64,000 nt of DNA from JBBQVS01 sp038211295 (GCA_038211295.1 JBBQVS010000008.1:1-64000), one strand, 5' to 3'; shown: positions 42,673-51,405, numbered from the stretch's first letter. Numbers and translations: made by a program. The notes: generated by a model not told the origin, from the letters alone.

Positions 42673-42690
42673 TGTGTTCTTGGTGAACAT
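42466..42690 (-). CDS. Small conserved protein paired with receiver
   Basis: 74 aa, soluble, largely helical by eye: MFTKNTSEVARFREEQALRE, then ITARMQRGAERILAL, and a C-terminal EAQALMSTEYWTLL. No known family recognised. AAAGGA precedes ATG 42690. It lies 14 bp before the receiver gene and is duplicated together with it (71-aa paralogue at 46746). The pairing suggests an adaptor for the receiver; this is inference. Confidence 0.65.
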   Translation of the reverse strand: MFTKNTSEVARFREEQALREQAAHVGLGGSAMVADHASITARMQRGAERILALVHEGKHEEAQALMSTEYWTLL

Positions 42691-42868
42691 CTCGTTGATT
42701 CCTTTCTTGTTGTTTCATCGGGATACTTTTGTTTTCTTGTGTGAAAGCAATTTCTTATCATCAAATCATTTTTTGATTATCCTCATCGTAGACGTATTTA
42801 GCGTTAGTGTAAACGAGACAATGTTACGAAATCGCAACAGCAATGTGGTTACTCTACTTATTGCTTAA

Positions 42869-42897
42869 TTGCAATCTATCAATAAATGCGGTACACT
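42869..42897 (+). promoter_or_regulatory. Promoter of XRE-TPR gene 1
   Basis: TTGCAA (42869-42874), 17-nt spacer, TACACT (42892-42897), 31 bp before ATG 42929. Confidence 0.5.
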
Positions 42898-42928
42898 AAA
42901 AAAACCGATGAGCCAAGAGGAGTAAAAG

Positions 42929-44191
42929 ATGAACCCAAAAACACATTGGTGGTCTCGTTATGGAGATTTTGACTTAGGCACCGGCATTTATCCCCATATG
43001 GGCCAAGTGATTGCCTGCTACCGTCTCAAGCGTGGTCTTCGGACACAGCAAGACCTTGCTATTGCATTATCTTGCTCAAAGCGAACTATTGAAGAGTTAG
43101 AGGGGACAGCCAACATGAATGCGCCTGATTCAGTTGAACGCCGTCAGGTTCTCGCGCGATTATTAAAGATTCCCCCTGCACTCCTCGCACTCGATTGGCG
43201 TTTTATGGTCTATGAAAATACAAATCCAGATAACGAAACTACATTCACAGATGTTACACAACTCTTGCAGGATGATACATTTACGCTCTATCAGAATATT
43301 CTTATTATGGGACGAGGCTATCTTTATAATGGTGGGCCGAACTATCTTGCTAATATTGTTGATGAGAGCCTAAATAAGTTATTGGTAGTAGTCCAGCATA
43401 CCCCAGGAATAGAGCGAGAACCCTGGCAAGAAATGCTATGCCGATATTATCAGCTTTCTACGAGCTTTGCACTACGACGTGTGGACAAAAAACAATCCTT
43501 ACTATATGCAAGACGAGCGATAGATGTTGCTCGTGAACTTGAGAATATTCCTCTTATTGCCTCTGGATACTATCGTCGTATTCGCGTATCCTTAGACCTC
43601 AGAAAAGCAGCTAAATCTGTTACTGAGAGACAGCGATACCTTGAGCAAGCTAAAGGAGATGTTCAGACTGCGTTACAATATATCGAACAAGTGGGGCCTA
43701 TTCTTAGAGGGAATATGTATTTGATCGCTGCCGAAGTGTTTGCATTAGACAGTAACGATATATCAATACGAAAACAATGTGAAAAATGGCAAGACAAGGC
43801 TGCTACCATTGTTTACAGAAACGAAGAAGATGAAGACGACACTTACTTAAAATTAAATGCCACGGGACTTCATCATGAAAAAGCAAAAACTATGCTGCAA
43901 TTCGGCCAGTTTCGAGATGCACATAATGAACTTATCACAGCGAAAAAGACACTCGAAGCAGACTTATTGACTTGGCACATCAATCTATATCTTACGGAGG
44001 CTAATATTTATAAGGCTCAAAAAGACTTTGAAGGAAGTGCGGCATCAGGTATAGAAGCATATAAAATAGTAAAAGTCGTTCAATCTCCAAAGGACGAAGT
44101 AGAAGTAAAAAAATTGTTTGTAGACCTCAAGAACCTTGAGAAATCTAATCCCTATGTCTGTAACCTTGGGGTGACAATAGGAATGTACTAG
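42929..44191 (+). CDS. XRE-type HTH + TPR regulator 1
   Basis: 420 aa. The HTH (~25-80) reads IACYRLKRGLRTQQDLAIAL then CSKRTIEELEG. The rest is helical TPR-like repeats, e.g. YQLSTSFALRRVDKKQSLLY and KAKTMLQFGQFRDAHNELIT. This layout resembles peptide-responsive RRNPP regulators, but no cognate peptide is established. AT-rich codon use differs from core genes. GAGGAG precedes ATG 42929. The last codons and stop lie in repeat B. It is divergent from the small-protein/receiver operon and shares no visible sequence similarity with regulator 2 beyond domain type. Confidence 0.75.
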   Translation: MNPKTHWWSRYGDFDLGTGIYPHMGQVIACYRLKRGLRTQQDLAIALSCSKRTIEELEGTANMNAPDSVERRQVLARLLKIPPALLALDWRFMVYENTNPDNETTFTDVTQLLQDDTFTLYQNILIMGRGYLYNGGPNYLANIVDESLNKLLVVVQHTPGIEREPWQEMLCRYYQLSTSFALRRVDKKQSLLYARRAIDVARELENIPLIASGYYRRIRVSLDLRKAAKSVTERQRYLEQAKGDVQTALQYIEQVGPILRGNMYLIAAEVFALDSNDISIRKQCEKWQDKAATIVYRNEEDEDDTYLKLNATGLHHEKAKTMLQFGQFRDAHNELITAKKTLEADLLTWHINLYLTEANIYKAQKDFEGSAASGIEAYKIVKVVQSPKDEVEVKKLFVDLKNLEKSNPYVCNLGVTIGMY

Positions 44192-44354
44192 GCTTTTCAG
44201 CTTGCAAGGCCATCTCCTAACTCAATGTCCTTGCAAGATAAGAGAGCATTATAGCTTAATATAGTGAAAGGCTTCAGCAAAGGCGTATCATCGCCCTGCT
44301 CCAGTTTCGGTTCCCCACCGACGCAAGTATCCGCTTGGGTGATTGGCTGGCTGA
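44181..44354. repeat. Repeat B, copy 1
   Basis: 174 bp matching 48601-48774 (offset exactly 4420, about eight differences). It spans the stop codon of XRE-TPR gene 1 and the 3' end of the PIG-L gene. Confidence 0.95.
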
Positions 44355-44959
44355 ATTTGGCTCGCATGGGCGCAACGAGCCTCAATCTTCTGGTCAATCA
44401 CTTCACTTATATCTACCCAATGATTTGGCTCATCTGTGTTAAAGAAATACACCTGCTTGACTTTCTGTTCACGTATCCCATTGTGCAATTGTTCAGCATA
44501 GTTCATCCAGCCACGGGCCGCCGCTATCGCATCAAAGGTACACAATCCTACCGCACGATGGTCAGGATGAATTTCGTACCGCTTCCAAGGATCAAACGTG
44601 AACACTACATCAGGTTGCCACTCTCGTATTTTGAATGTTAACTCTTGTCGAAGCTCAAGCGTTGGGTCAACCAATCCATCAGAATATCCCTCTAAGAAGG
44701 TCACTGATTGGACGCCGAGGATTCTCGCGGCGTTACGCTGCTCCTCTTCTCGGATTGGGGCGAGACGCTCAGGAGTCATAGCATAGTCGTCGCTTCCTTT
44801 ATCGCCCCTCGTTATCACGAGATAGTGAACGTCTCGGCCTTCTGCTACAAGACGTGCTATTGTTCCTCCACTGAAAGACTCAGCGTCATCAGGATGAGCG
44901 ATTACAATAAGGATACGCTGTCCCCCAGGTGGAACAAGTATAGAGGAAGATGTTGTCAT
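44249..44959 (-). CDS. PIG-L/LmbE-type deacetylase, prematurely stopped
   Basis: The translated part (44288-44959) is 223 aa. Zinc motif AHPDDAE and later HPDHRAVG are intact, with ITRGDKGSDD between. The family removes N-acetyl groups from GlcNAc-type substrates. Translation stops at TGA (44288-44290), but the frame continues as YAFAEAFHYIKL to a TAA at 44249, and YAEAF-like endings are typical of the family. Repeat B copy 2 has GGA instead of TGA, so this is a recent nonsense change costing ~13 residues. Core catalytic residues remain, so it may still work. AGGAAGGGA precedes ATG 44959. Confidence 0.8.
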
Positions 44960-45067
44960 GACTGTAATCCCTTCCTTTCATGGAATAAGAAGTGGAAAAA
45001 GGAGGCACCGTTGGGTTAAATAGCCAAGATACGGCACCATATTAGTATAGCATCTCTAGGAACAGAC

Positions 45068-45442
45068 TTGTCGCATGGTATTTGTTTACAAGCACTCAAA
45101 AATATTGAGAATTGCGCTGATATATCCTCGTCCATAGAAATTTCTTATCTCTACGAGTTTAATCCAAGCTTACTTTTAGGAAATAGAGGAGTATGTCTGC
45201 AACAATTTTACAGACAACAAAACCCTGCAACATATGGTTTCTTTCAAGAGGCTAAACAGTGTTTGGAACTTGCGCTGAATAGTAATGCGCCCACAAAACG
45301 AAAAATTTACTATTTGAACGACCTTGCCAGTGCTTATGCGCGACAAGGAGAGATAGAGATTGCATGTGCCTATGCTGCTCAAAGTGTTCCTATGATTGTC
45401 CATATTGGAATTGAATCAATATACAACTCCTTTACTGACTAG
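45068..45442 (+). pseudogene. Fragment of TPR regulator
   Basis: 124 codons from TTG 45068, without ribosome site or ATG. ARQGEIEIACAYAAQS with the preceding YYLNDLASAY is the C-terminal TPR of an XRE-TPR regulator. The HTH and most repeats are gone and the end (IESIYNSFTD) looks altered. It is a remnant, the third XRE-TPR relative in 6 kb. Confidence 0.6.
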
Positions 45443-45501
45443 TCAGTAGATACCTTTTTGAATAGCAAAGGACAAGGGAATAAAAAGAGGAGAAAAAATT
45501 C

Positions 45502-46731
45502 CTACATATTGATTACAGTTCTATAAAGTTCAAAGAGTTCTGATAACGCATAAATAGTTCTATCTGGACGAAAAGCGTTTTCTTTTAAAATTTCATTTTT
45601 AGTAAAATTACACCAAATGGCGAAGATACCAAGCTGCTGTGAACCAGCAATATCAAAAGCAAGATCGTCATCAACCATCCATGTATCATGAGCGGCAAGA
45701 TTCAAGTGGTCGAGTGCCGCAAGGAAAATACGTTTATCTGGTTTGGCTACACCAAATTCCTCTTCAATTAGAATTGTATCAAAAAATGGTGCAAGGTGAT
45801 ACTGTTGTATTTTCTGGCGTTGATATGTCGCGTTTCCATTTGTTAAGAGCGCAAGGGGAAGGTTGTGTTCTCGAAATTTCTGTAAAACATTTACTGCACA
45901 AGGAGCAAGTTGGCGATGCGCACAACGAAGCGTTTCGTAGGCACGAACCATCTCTGATGCTATCTGGCTATTTCCTTTGTCAAAATGTTCTAAGGTCTGG
46001 TTAAGAATCTCTTTGCGTGTCTCAAATGGTTTAAGACGGTCTCGTCGTTGCTTTTGAGCGTCATGCTCAAGGTCATTCTCATATGCGTCGTGCATTTTAC
46101 AGAAGACCTCAAAGAGGTCTTGCCAGAGAAGACCGAGCGTCGGTGCGAATTTTTGGCACACAAACTGCCAACTCTGCTCAGAATGTTGTGTCGTGAGCAA
46201 AAGGACACCATCCATATCAAATAAAATCCCTTTTGGGAACGGAAGATTACTTTTCATAGTCATAATCATACTATAAACAATACTTTGTAGAAAAGGAGCC
46301 TTTATGCAATCCCACGTACCCGCGCCCGCGAGTTGCCCACGCAACGTGTCAAAGCGTTCCGCCTCTTCGGTGAACAGCCCGACACGACTTGCGGCAGAGT
46401 ACGGGTGTTTTCGGATGCGGCGCGTGAGGTCGTACCCGTTGATTTTGGGCAGGCGAACATCGAAGAGGAACAGATAGGGAACGCGCCGCGAAAGCGTGAG
46501 CCAGCGCATCATCTCGATGCCATGCGTGAAGGTGTACACCTCGAACGCGTGGCGTTGGAGGTGCATTGCCAGCATCTTGCGTACTGTTGGGGAGTCGTAG
46601 ACAACCACAACTAGCCCCGCCGAAACACCCGCCTGTTCAGCTTGGACAGGAGCGGGAGCGGGTTCAGGCAGTCCCCCCGTTGGCGTCTTGCCTCCTATTG
46701 GACGCAACAGTATTTTCCGTGCGTAGTACAT
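45502..46731 (-). CDS. Truncated receiver fused in frame to HAD phosphatase
   Basis: 409 aa. Residues 1-~137 are a near-copy of the PilG-like receiver (MYYARKILLRPIGGK, VYDSPTVRKML, FDVRLPKINGYD) but stop at GQLAGA, losing the conserved Lys and last helix. After a short junction (GTWDCIKAPF) a complete HAD hydrolase follows: FDMDGVLLL (motif I), LLTNGN (II), AKPDKRIF (III), WMVDDDLAFD (IV). ATG 46263 or 46257 could start HAD alone but no ribosome site is visible, so the HAD may depend on the receiver start (GGAGG region before 46731). Probably a by-product of the duplication. Confidence 0.75.
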   Translation of the reverse strand: MYYARKILLRPIGGKTPTGGLPEPAPAPVQAEQAGVSAGLVVVVYDSPTVRKMLAMHLQRHAFEVYTFTHGIEMMRWLTLSRRVPYLFLFDVRLPKINGYDLTRRIRKHPYSAASRVGLFTEEAERFDTLRGQLAGAGTWDCIKAPFLQSIVYSMIMTMKSNLPFPKGILFDMDGVLLLTTQHSEQSWQFVCQKFAPTLGLLWQDLFEVFCKMHDAYENDLEHDAQKQRRDRLKPFETRKEILNQTLEHFDKGNSQIASEMVRAYETLRCAHRQLAPCAVNVLQKFREHNLPLALLTNGNATYQRQKIQQYHLAPFFDTILIEEEFGVAKPDKRIFLAALDHLNLAAHDTWMVDDDLAFDIAGSQQLGIFAIWCNFTKNEILKENAFRPDRTIYALSELFELYRTVINM

Positions 46732-46952
46732 TGTCGTCCCCCCTCTCAAAGCAGCGTCCAATATTCGGTAGACATGAGTGCTTGAGCTTCCTCGTGCTTG
46801 CCCTTGTGGACGAGCGCGAGAATGCGCTCGGCTCCTCGTTGCATTCGCGCGGTGATGCTGGCATGATCGGCGACCATCGCTGGCCCACCCAGTCCTACAT
46901 GTGCCGCTTGCTCGCGTAACGTTTGTTCCTCGCGAAAGCAAGCCACTTCGCT
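46328..46952. repeat. Repeat A, copy 2
   Basis: About 625 bp matching 42051-42672. The left edge is the breakpoint where the receiver is cut and joined to the HAD gene; the right edge is a few codons into the 71-aa gene. Confidence 0.9.
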
Positions 46953-46961
46953 CTTTGGCAT
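46746..46961 (-). CDS. Small conserved protein, copy 2
   Basis: 71 aa, nearly identical to the 74-aa protein at 42466 except for its first residues (MPKSEVACFREEQ instead of MFTKNTSEVARFREEQ). The different start shows a new upstream junction. GAAAGAG is the only ribosome-like site. It lies 14 bp before the receiver-HAD fusion. Confidence 0.65.
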   Translation of the reverse strand: MPKSEVACFREEQTLREQAAHVGLGGPAMVADHASITARMQRGAERILALVHKGKHEEAQALMSTEYWTLL

Positions 46962-47216
46962 GTTTATACTCTTTCTCTTTCCTTCTCGTGATGTGTATAA
47001 AGGACGAATAGAGAATTGCTCTATTTTTCAACACGTTCTATCGACAAGTGTAAATCAAGAGAAGAACTCCAGATCGTCACTTGTCTACCACCTACCCTTG
47101 ACTTTTGACGTGTTCTATTTTCAGAAAGAACACATATTCTGCTTTTTTGTATCGTAAGTATGCTCTTTAATTCCCATTTTTCTGGAGAGAAAGTCATAGG
47201 TGCAGAGAGAGAGGTA

Positions 47217-47225
47217 TGGTATAAT
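47217..47225 (+). promoter_or_regulatory. Extended -10 promoter of XRE-TPR gene 2
   Basis: TG-G-TATAAT (47217-47225), a consensus extended -10; no good -35 is seen. It lies ~59 bp before ATG 47284. Confidence 0.5.
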
Positions 47226-47283
47226 CACGTTACCGAATTCCAGGAACGTGTAATGAAAGTATATGTGTGGAAGGTATGCTCTG

Positions 47284-48444
47284 ATGAAAAATTTGTTATT
47301 ACGTACCGCAAGACACCAACGGGGATGGAGTCAACAACATTTAGCAGATTTCGCTGGTCTCTCTCTTTCCACTATTGAACGCGCAGAGCGTGGAGAAGCA
47401 CTAAGAATAGACAATCTGGAACGACTGTGTACCTGCCTGGAACAGACGCCTGAGCAATTAGGGCTACTCAATGTAAAGGGCAAGTCGCTAGATGGAATGA
47501 AGTTGCTTCATCATTCCCACCTGAACGAAACACTAGACCATATTGAAAGCATCATTGACCTTGCGTGGGAAGCGTGGTTCGCCGCGAATCCAAAGCAAGC
47601 GGCGCGGGAAATAACAAAACTACTTCCAGGCTTGGAAAAGACCATATATACTCCTTCTCTTTCTGCTGCTGCACTCCGCGCATCCGAGCTTGCCATCCGC
47701 GCTCATGGCTTGTTAGGGTGTGTTTCTCTTGATGCTCTTCACAACGAAATGGCCCTGTTTCATTACACGCAGGCACAAACGTATGCAGAAGAAATTCGGG
47801 ACAAAGATTTAATGCTTACCTATATGGCTCTTCTCGGTGATGTTTTACGGAGGCAGAACAAAAAGCGGGAAGCAATCGCCTGTATGGAAGAGGCGAAAGA
47901 CAAAGCCATCGGTACAACTCATGCAACACAAGGTCACGTTCTTCAACTTCTTGCCTATGCCTATGCCGATGCAGGAAACGAGGCGGGTTTTGAGAAAACC
48001 ATTCACCACGCCACCGACCTTTTAGGATGCACAGGTGAGGGAAGAGATGCCGCAAAAAAAGAGTTTAACCCATTTGAAATATACGAAATTCAGGGAAAAG
48101 CGAACCGTGACTTGGGCAGACCGCAGAAAGCACTCGTCTTTTTCGATGCTGCTGAGAAGTCTCTCGGAAAAGCAACGAGTATCGCAACACCTCGCTTTTA
48201 TGCCTTGCTCGCCATTTCGAGAGGGCAAGCCTATTGTGATGCTGGTGATCTCACTGTAGGAATTGACGCGGCAACGCGTGGTTTCTTGCTTGCAAATCAG
48301 TGTGACTCTGCAAGACAAATGAATCGCGTTCGTAAGCTGGTAAAGAAACTTGAACGCCCTGAAAGTCCTTACCGTGGCGAACGGAAGATTGGAGAACTGA
48401 AAGACCTTCTTTACGAGACCTACTTGCACAAAAATATGGATTGA
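47284..48444 (+). CDS. XRE-type HTH + TPR regulator 2
   Basis: 386 aa. A textbook XRE HTH at ~5-60 (RTARHQRGWSQQHLADFAG, LSLSTIERAERGE, LERLCTCLE) and TPR-like repeats, e.g. LTYMALLGDVLRRQNKKREA, LQLLAYAYADAGNEAGFEK and GKANRDLGRPQKALVFFDAA. GGAAGG precedes ATG 47284. It holds the same position between repeats A and B as regulator 1 but is not its copy. A 22-codon open frame with a ribosome site follows 66 bp after its stop. Confidence 0.8.
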   Translation: MKNLLLRTARHQRGWSQQHLADFAGLSLSTIERAERGEALRIDNLERLCTCLEQTPEQLGLLNVKGKSLDGMKLLHHSHLNETLDHIESIIDLAWEAWFAANPKQAAREITKLLPGLEKTIYTPSLSAAALRASELAIRAHGLLGCVSLDALHNEMALFHYTQAQTYAEEIRDKDLMLTYMALLGDVLRRQNKKREAIACMEEAKDKAIGTTHATQGHVLQLLAYAYADAGNEAGFEKTIHHATDLLGCTGEGRDAAKKEFNPFEIYEIQGKANRDLGRPQKALVFFDAAEKSLGKATSIATPRFYALLAISRGQAYCDAGDLTVGIDAATRGFLLANQCDSARQMNRVRKLVKKLERPESPYRGERKIGELKDLLYETYLHKNMD

Positions 48445-48510
48445 GCAAAAGTGTTCTTCTTGTCAATGCAATAGAGAGGTGTGTTAGAAGAGGTACAGGA
48501 GCAAAAATGT

Positions 48511-48579
48511 ATGATACTCATTAATAATTTAGAATATACAGATTTGCCAGTAGTAAAGACCACGAGTGGAATTCTTTGA
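48511..48579 (+). CDS. Possible 22-aa peptide gene downstream of XRE-TPR regulator
   Basis: ATG 48511 has AGGAG 9 nt upstream and opens 22 codons beginning MILINNLEYTDLP and ending in TSGIL. Short peptides next to TPR regulators are the signal genes of RRNPP systems. Against this, it has no positively charged N-terminus or hydrophobic export signal. Confidence 0.35.
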   Translation: MILINNLEYTDLPVVKTTSGIL

Positions 48580-48600
48580 CATTGCGCTGTGTATCTCTGA

Positions 48601-48774
48601 GAATGTACTAGGCTTTTCAGCTTGCAAGGCCATCTCCTAACTCAATGTCCTTACAAGACAAGAGAGGATTATAGGCTAATATAGTGAAAGGCTTCAGCAA
48701 AGGCGTATCCTCGCCCTGCTCCAGTTTCGGTTCCCCACCGACGCAGGTATCCGCTTGGATGATTGGCTGGCTGA
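48601..48774. repeat. Repeat B, copy 2
   Basis: 174 bp matching 44181-44354. It begins with the same GAATGTACTAGG that ends XRE-TPR gene 1 in the first copy and ends at CTGGCTGA, where the two loci diverge. Confidence 0.95.
48669..48774 (-). pseudogene. C-terminal remnant of PIG-L deacetylase
   Basis: About 35 codons of the deacetylase end (QPANHPSGYLRRWG... then GYAFAEAFHYISL and TAA). Only this fragment was kept in the second copy. It preserves the undamaged GGA codon where copy 1 has TGA. Confidence 0.85.
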
Positions 48775-48805
48775 TGAAAGGCACTTAAAGAACTATGAAA
48801 TAAAT

Positions 48806-48919
48806 ATGCAAACTATAAGAGAAGTTTGTGAGCAAGACGTTGCCGCCTTTGAACGCTGTATGGCTTTTATCTCTCATAGAGAAAGCGCAAGGATTGCCAG
48901 TGTTGTGCCAGAAATGTAA
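48806..48919 (+). pseudogene. Short unidentified open frame, probably a gene tail
   Basis: 37 codons from ATG 48806 (MQTIREVCEQDVAAFERCM...). The frame is open further upstream into repeat B (RLDDWLADERHLKNYEI), and there is no ribosome site. It reads like the end of a helical protein whose front was lost at the repeat junction. Confidence 0.35.
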
Positions 48920-49074
48920 GGAGCAGCTATAATACTATAGGTGGTATACGTCGGTTGTGCGTGGCGCGAATAGTTACCCCTCGCGGCGCGAGCCAACGTC
49001 GTATGTGCATGGAGCAATCGTTTCCACTCCTTAAAAAACGCTACATCCGTCCTGCTTTATAGAAAGGCTCTATT

Positions 49075-51405
49075 ATGTTCTACCATCTTGGCAAGATAGC
49101 CACCCGCTTTCGCTGGTTGATCGTGGGTCTGTGGATGGTCGCCGTCGCTGTCGCGCTCCCCTTTGCTCCACAGGCCAGTCAGGTTCTGCAATCGGGCGGC
49201 TTTATCAGTTCCGACGCTGAATCGCAACGCGCGATCAATGTTCTCACGCAGAAACTGCATCTCAACCAGACGATTGTGCAGGTTATCTTTACCAGCAAAA
49301 ACTACACGGCAGACGAGCCGCGGTTTATACAACAATCGCAACAGGCACTGGCGCAGGTAAAGGGATGGTCGCAGGTCGCGCAAATTATCTCATTTACTGA
49401 CAACCCACGCCAGATATCCACGGATCGCCACGCGGCCTACGCGAACATCTTGCTGCGGCCCGACCCCGATACTGCCGCGAAACTTCTGCCAAAGCTTTCA
49501 CAAAAAATTCAGAAAGTGCCAGACCTGCAATACAGCGTTGGTGGTGGCCCCGTTTTCTATGAGGATATTCAGTCTGTAAGTGAAGACGACTTGCGCCGCG
49601 CCGAACTGCTCGCCTTTCCATTCGCTATTATCGCGCTTTTGTTTGTCTTCCGTTCCGTCATTGCGGCAATTCTTCCCGCGTTTGTGGGTGGCTTCGCTGT
49701 GGTTATCGCGCTCGCGCTGATTTTCGCGCTGGGCCATGTGACTCCGCTCTCCATTTTCGTGCTTAACATTACGACCCTCTTCGGGCTGGGACTGGGTGTT
49801 GACTACTCGCTCTTTATGGTTAGTCGCTTCCGCGAAGAGATCGCGCACGGGCGCAGTATCGAGGACGCGGTTGTGCTTACCGTTGCTACCGCAGGCCGAG
49901 CGGTTGCGTTCTCTGGCTTGACCGTCTCTATCGGCCTGCTGGGACTCGTGTTTTTTCATATCAACATGTTGCACTCGGTTGGCCTGGGTGGAATGCTGGT
50001 TGTGCTGCTCGCGGTACTCGCCGCTTTGACACTGCTCCCCGCCATTCTCTCTATAATCGGGCTAAACGTCAATAAGTGGCCTGTTCGTCTGCCACGCTTC
50101 GGCAAAGCTCCCGTTGTCGCGCCGGTCAATAGTGTTCCTCACCATGGTTTCTGGTATCGCCTCTCGCACTTTGTAATGCGTTATCCGGTACGCGTCCTTG
50201 TGCCAGTGTTGTTGCTACTGATTAGCTTTGGTCTGCCCTTTCTGGGCGTCCGTTTTTCCGCGCCAGATGCGTCCATTCTGCCGAAAGATGTCCCGTCGCG
50301 CCAAGCGTATGACCTGATATCGAGCCGCTTCAATGACCGCGAGACAACGCCTATTCTGCTGGCAGTGCAGACAAAAGGCGACGTAATGACGCCCGAAAAT
50401 ATCAGTAACCTGTACTACTACATTAAGCGCATCGAGGCCAACCCGAATGTTGATCGCGTCGATAGCATCGTGAGTGCTGACCCACGCTTCACGCTTGAAC
50501 AGTATCAAATCATTTACACACACCCGAAGCTGATCGCGGACCCCTATGTGGCGGCCCTCGCGAAATCGTCTGTTGCGGGTAATGCAACGTTTGTGCAGGT
50601 CATCAGCAAGTACGGAATGCTTGATCCGCGTTCACAGACGCTTGTCCAGACCATTCGCAACACACCTCCCGGAAATGGTATCACAACGCTTGTGGATGGT
50701 GGCACGGCGGGCGATATGGACTATGTTAGCTCGCTCTACACCGACTTTCCCTACGCGATTCTCGTGATCGCGCTGACAACGTATGTCGCGCTGATGCTGC
50801 TGTTCCGCTCAGTCTTGCTGCCGCTCAAAGCGATTATCATGAACACGCTCTCTATCGCGGCCTGTTATGGTGCGCTGGTCGTTATCTTCCAGAACGGCTT
50901 TCTACATCAATTGCTCAACTTTACGCCGCTTGGCTTTGTGGAGGCATCGAGTCCCATTCTCTTGTTTTGTACCATTTTTGGCCTTTCGATGGACTATGAA
51001 GTCTTTCTGCTCTCGCGTGTACAAGAGGCATTCTGGCAGACGGGCAATAACACTCGCGCCGTCGCGCTCGGCTTGCAGCGCAGTGGTGGCATCATTACAA
51101 GTGCCGCCGTGATTGTAATTGTCGTGAGTATGTGCTTTATTAGCGCGAACATGATTATCGTAAAAGCTCTTGGTCTCGGTATGGCTCTCGCTGTGCTGAT
51201 TGATGCGACGCTTGTACGCGGCCTGCTTGTGCCGGCAACCATGCGTCTGCTTGGTGATTTGAACTGGTGGCTCCCATTTTCCGGCGTACAGCGTCACCCC
51301 CCCACACTCGCGGAATACATGGTGACGGAAGAGTCCGCGCCAGCAGACGATGATGACCTGCTTTTCAACGTGGCAAAGACAAAATCGGGCGTTGGAGGCG
51401 AATAA
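49075..51405 (+). CDS. MMPL-family (RND-type) transporter
   Basis: 776 aa. Two repeats of one plus five helices, each with an extracytoplasmic loop. The GLGLGVDYSLFMVSRFREE motif in helix 4 and its second-half counterpart GLSMDYEVFLLSRVQEA carry the proton-relay Asp-Tyr pair of MmpL proteins. These use the proton gradient to export lipids or drugs. AAAGG precedes ATG 49075. The lipoprotein gene starts 2 bp after the stop, so the two are likely co-translated and functionally linked. Confidence 0.9.
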   Translation: MFYHLGKIATRFRWLIVGLWMVAVAVALPFAPQASQVLQSGGFISSDAESQRAINVLTQKLHLNQTIVQVIFTSKNYTADEPRFIQQSQQALAQVKGWSQVAQIISFTDNPRQISTDRHAAYANILLRPDPDTAAKLLPKLSQKIQKVPDLQYSVGGGPVFYEDIQSVSEDDLRRAELLAFPFAIIALLFVFRSVIAAILPAFVGGFAVVIALALIFALGHVTPLSIFVLNITTLFGLGLGVDYSLFMVSRFREEIAHGRSIEDAVVLTVATAGRAVAFSGLTVSIGLLGLVFFHINMLHSVGLGGMLVVLLAVLAALTLLPAILSIIGLNVNKWPVRLPRFGKAPVVAPVNSVPHHGFWYRLSHFVMRYPVRVLVPVLLLLISFGLPFLGVRFSAPDASILPKDVPSRQAYDLISSRFNDRETTPILLAVQTKGDVMTPENISNLYYYIKRIEANPNVDRVDSIVSADPRFTLEQYQIIYTHPKLIADPYVAALAKSSVAGNATFVQVISKYGMLDPRSQTLVQTIRNTPPGNGITTLVDGGTAGDMDYVSSLYTDFPYAILVIALTTYVALMLLFRSVLLPLKAIIMNTLSIAACYGALVVIFQNGFLHQLLNFTPLGFVEASSPILLFCTIFGLSMDYEVFLLSRVQEAFWQTGNNTRAVALGLQRSGGIITSAAVIVIVVSMCFISANMIIVKALGLGMALAVLIDATLVRGLLVPATMRLLGDLNWWLPFSGVQRHPPTLAEYMVTEESAPADDDDLLFNVAKTKSGVGGE

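Larger units (their letters stand above)
48445..49074. other. Remnant-rich intergenic region
   Basis: 630 bp holding, in order: a 22-codon frame (48511-48579), repeat B copy 2 with the PIG-L remnant (48601-48774), and an open tail of 37-50 codons ending at 48919. The last ~150 bp before the MMPL gene show no feature apart from its ribosome site. Confidence 0.7.

Noticed and set aside
42452..42718. Upstream extension of the receiver gene (89 extra codons)
   Set aside because: It is Arg/Ser-rich nonsense overlapping the 74-aa gene in another frame; GGGAGG at ATG 42451 fixes the start. The same holds for the copy at 46732-47034.
42674..42868. A hydrophobic 64-codon frame in the XRE-TPR gene 1 promoter region
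   Set aside because: No ribosome site; it overlaps the start of the small-protein gene and lies mostly in AT-rich promoter sequence.
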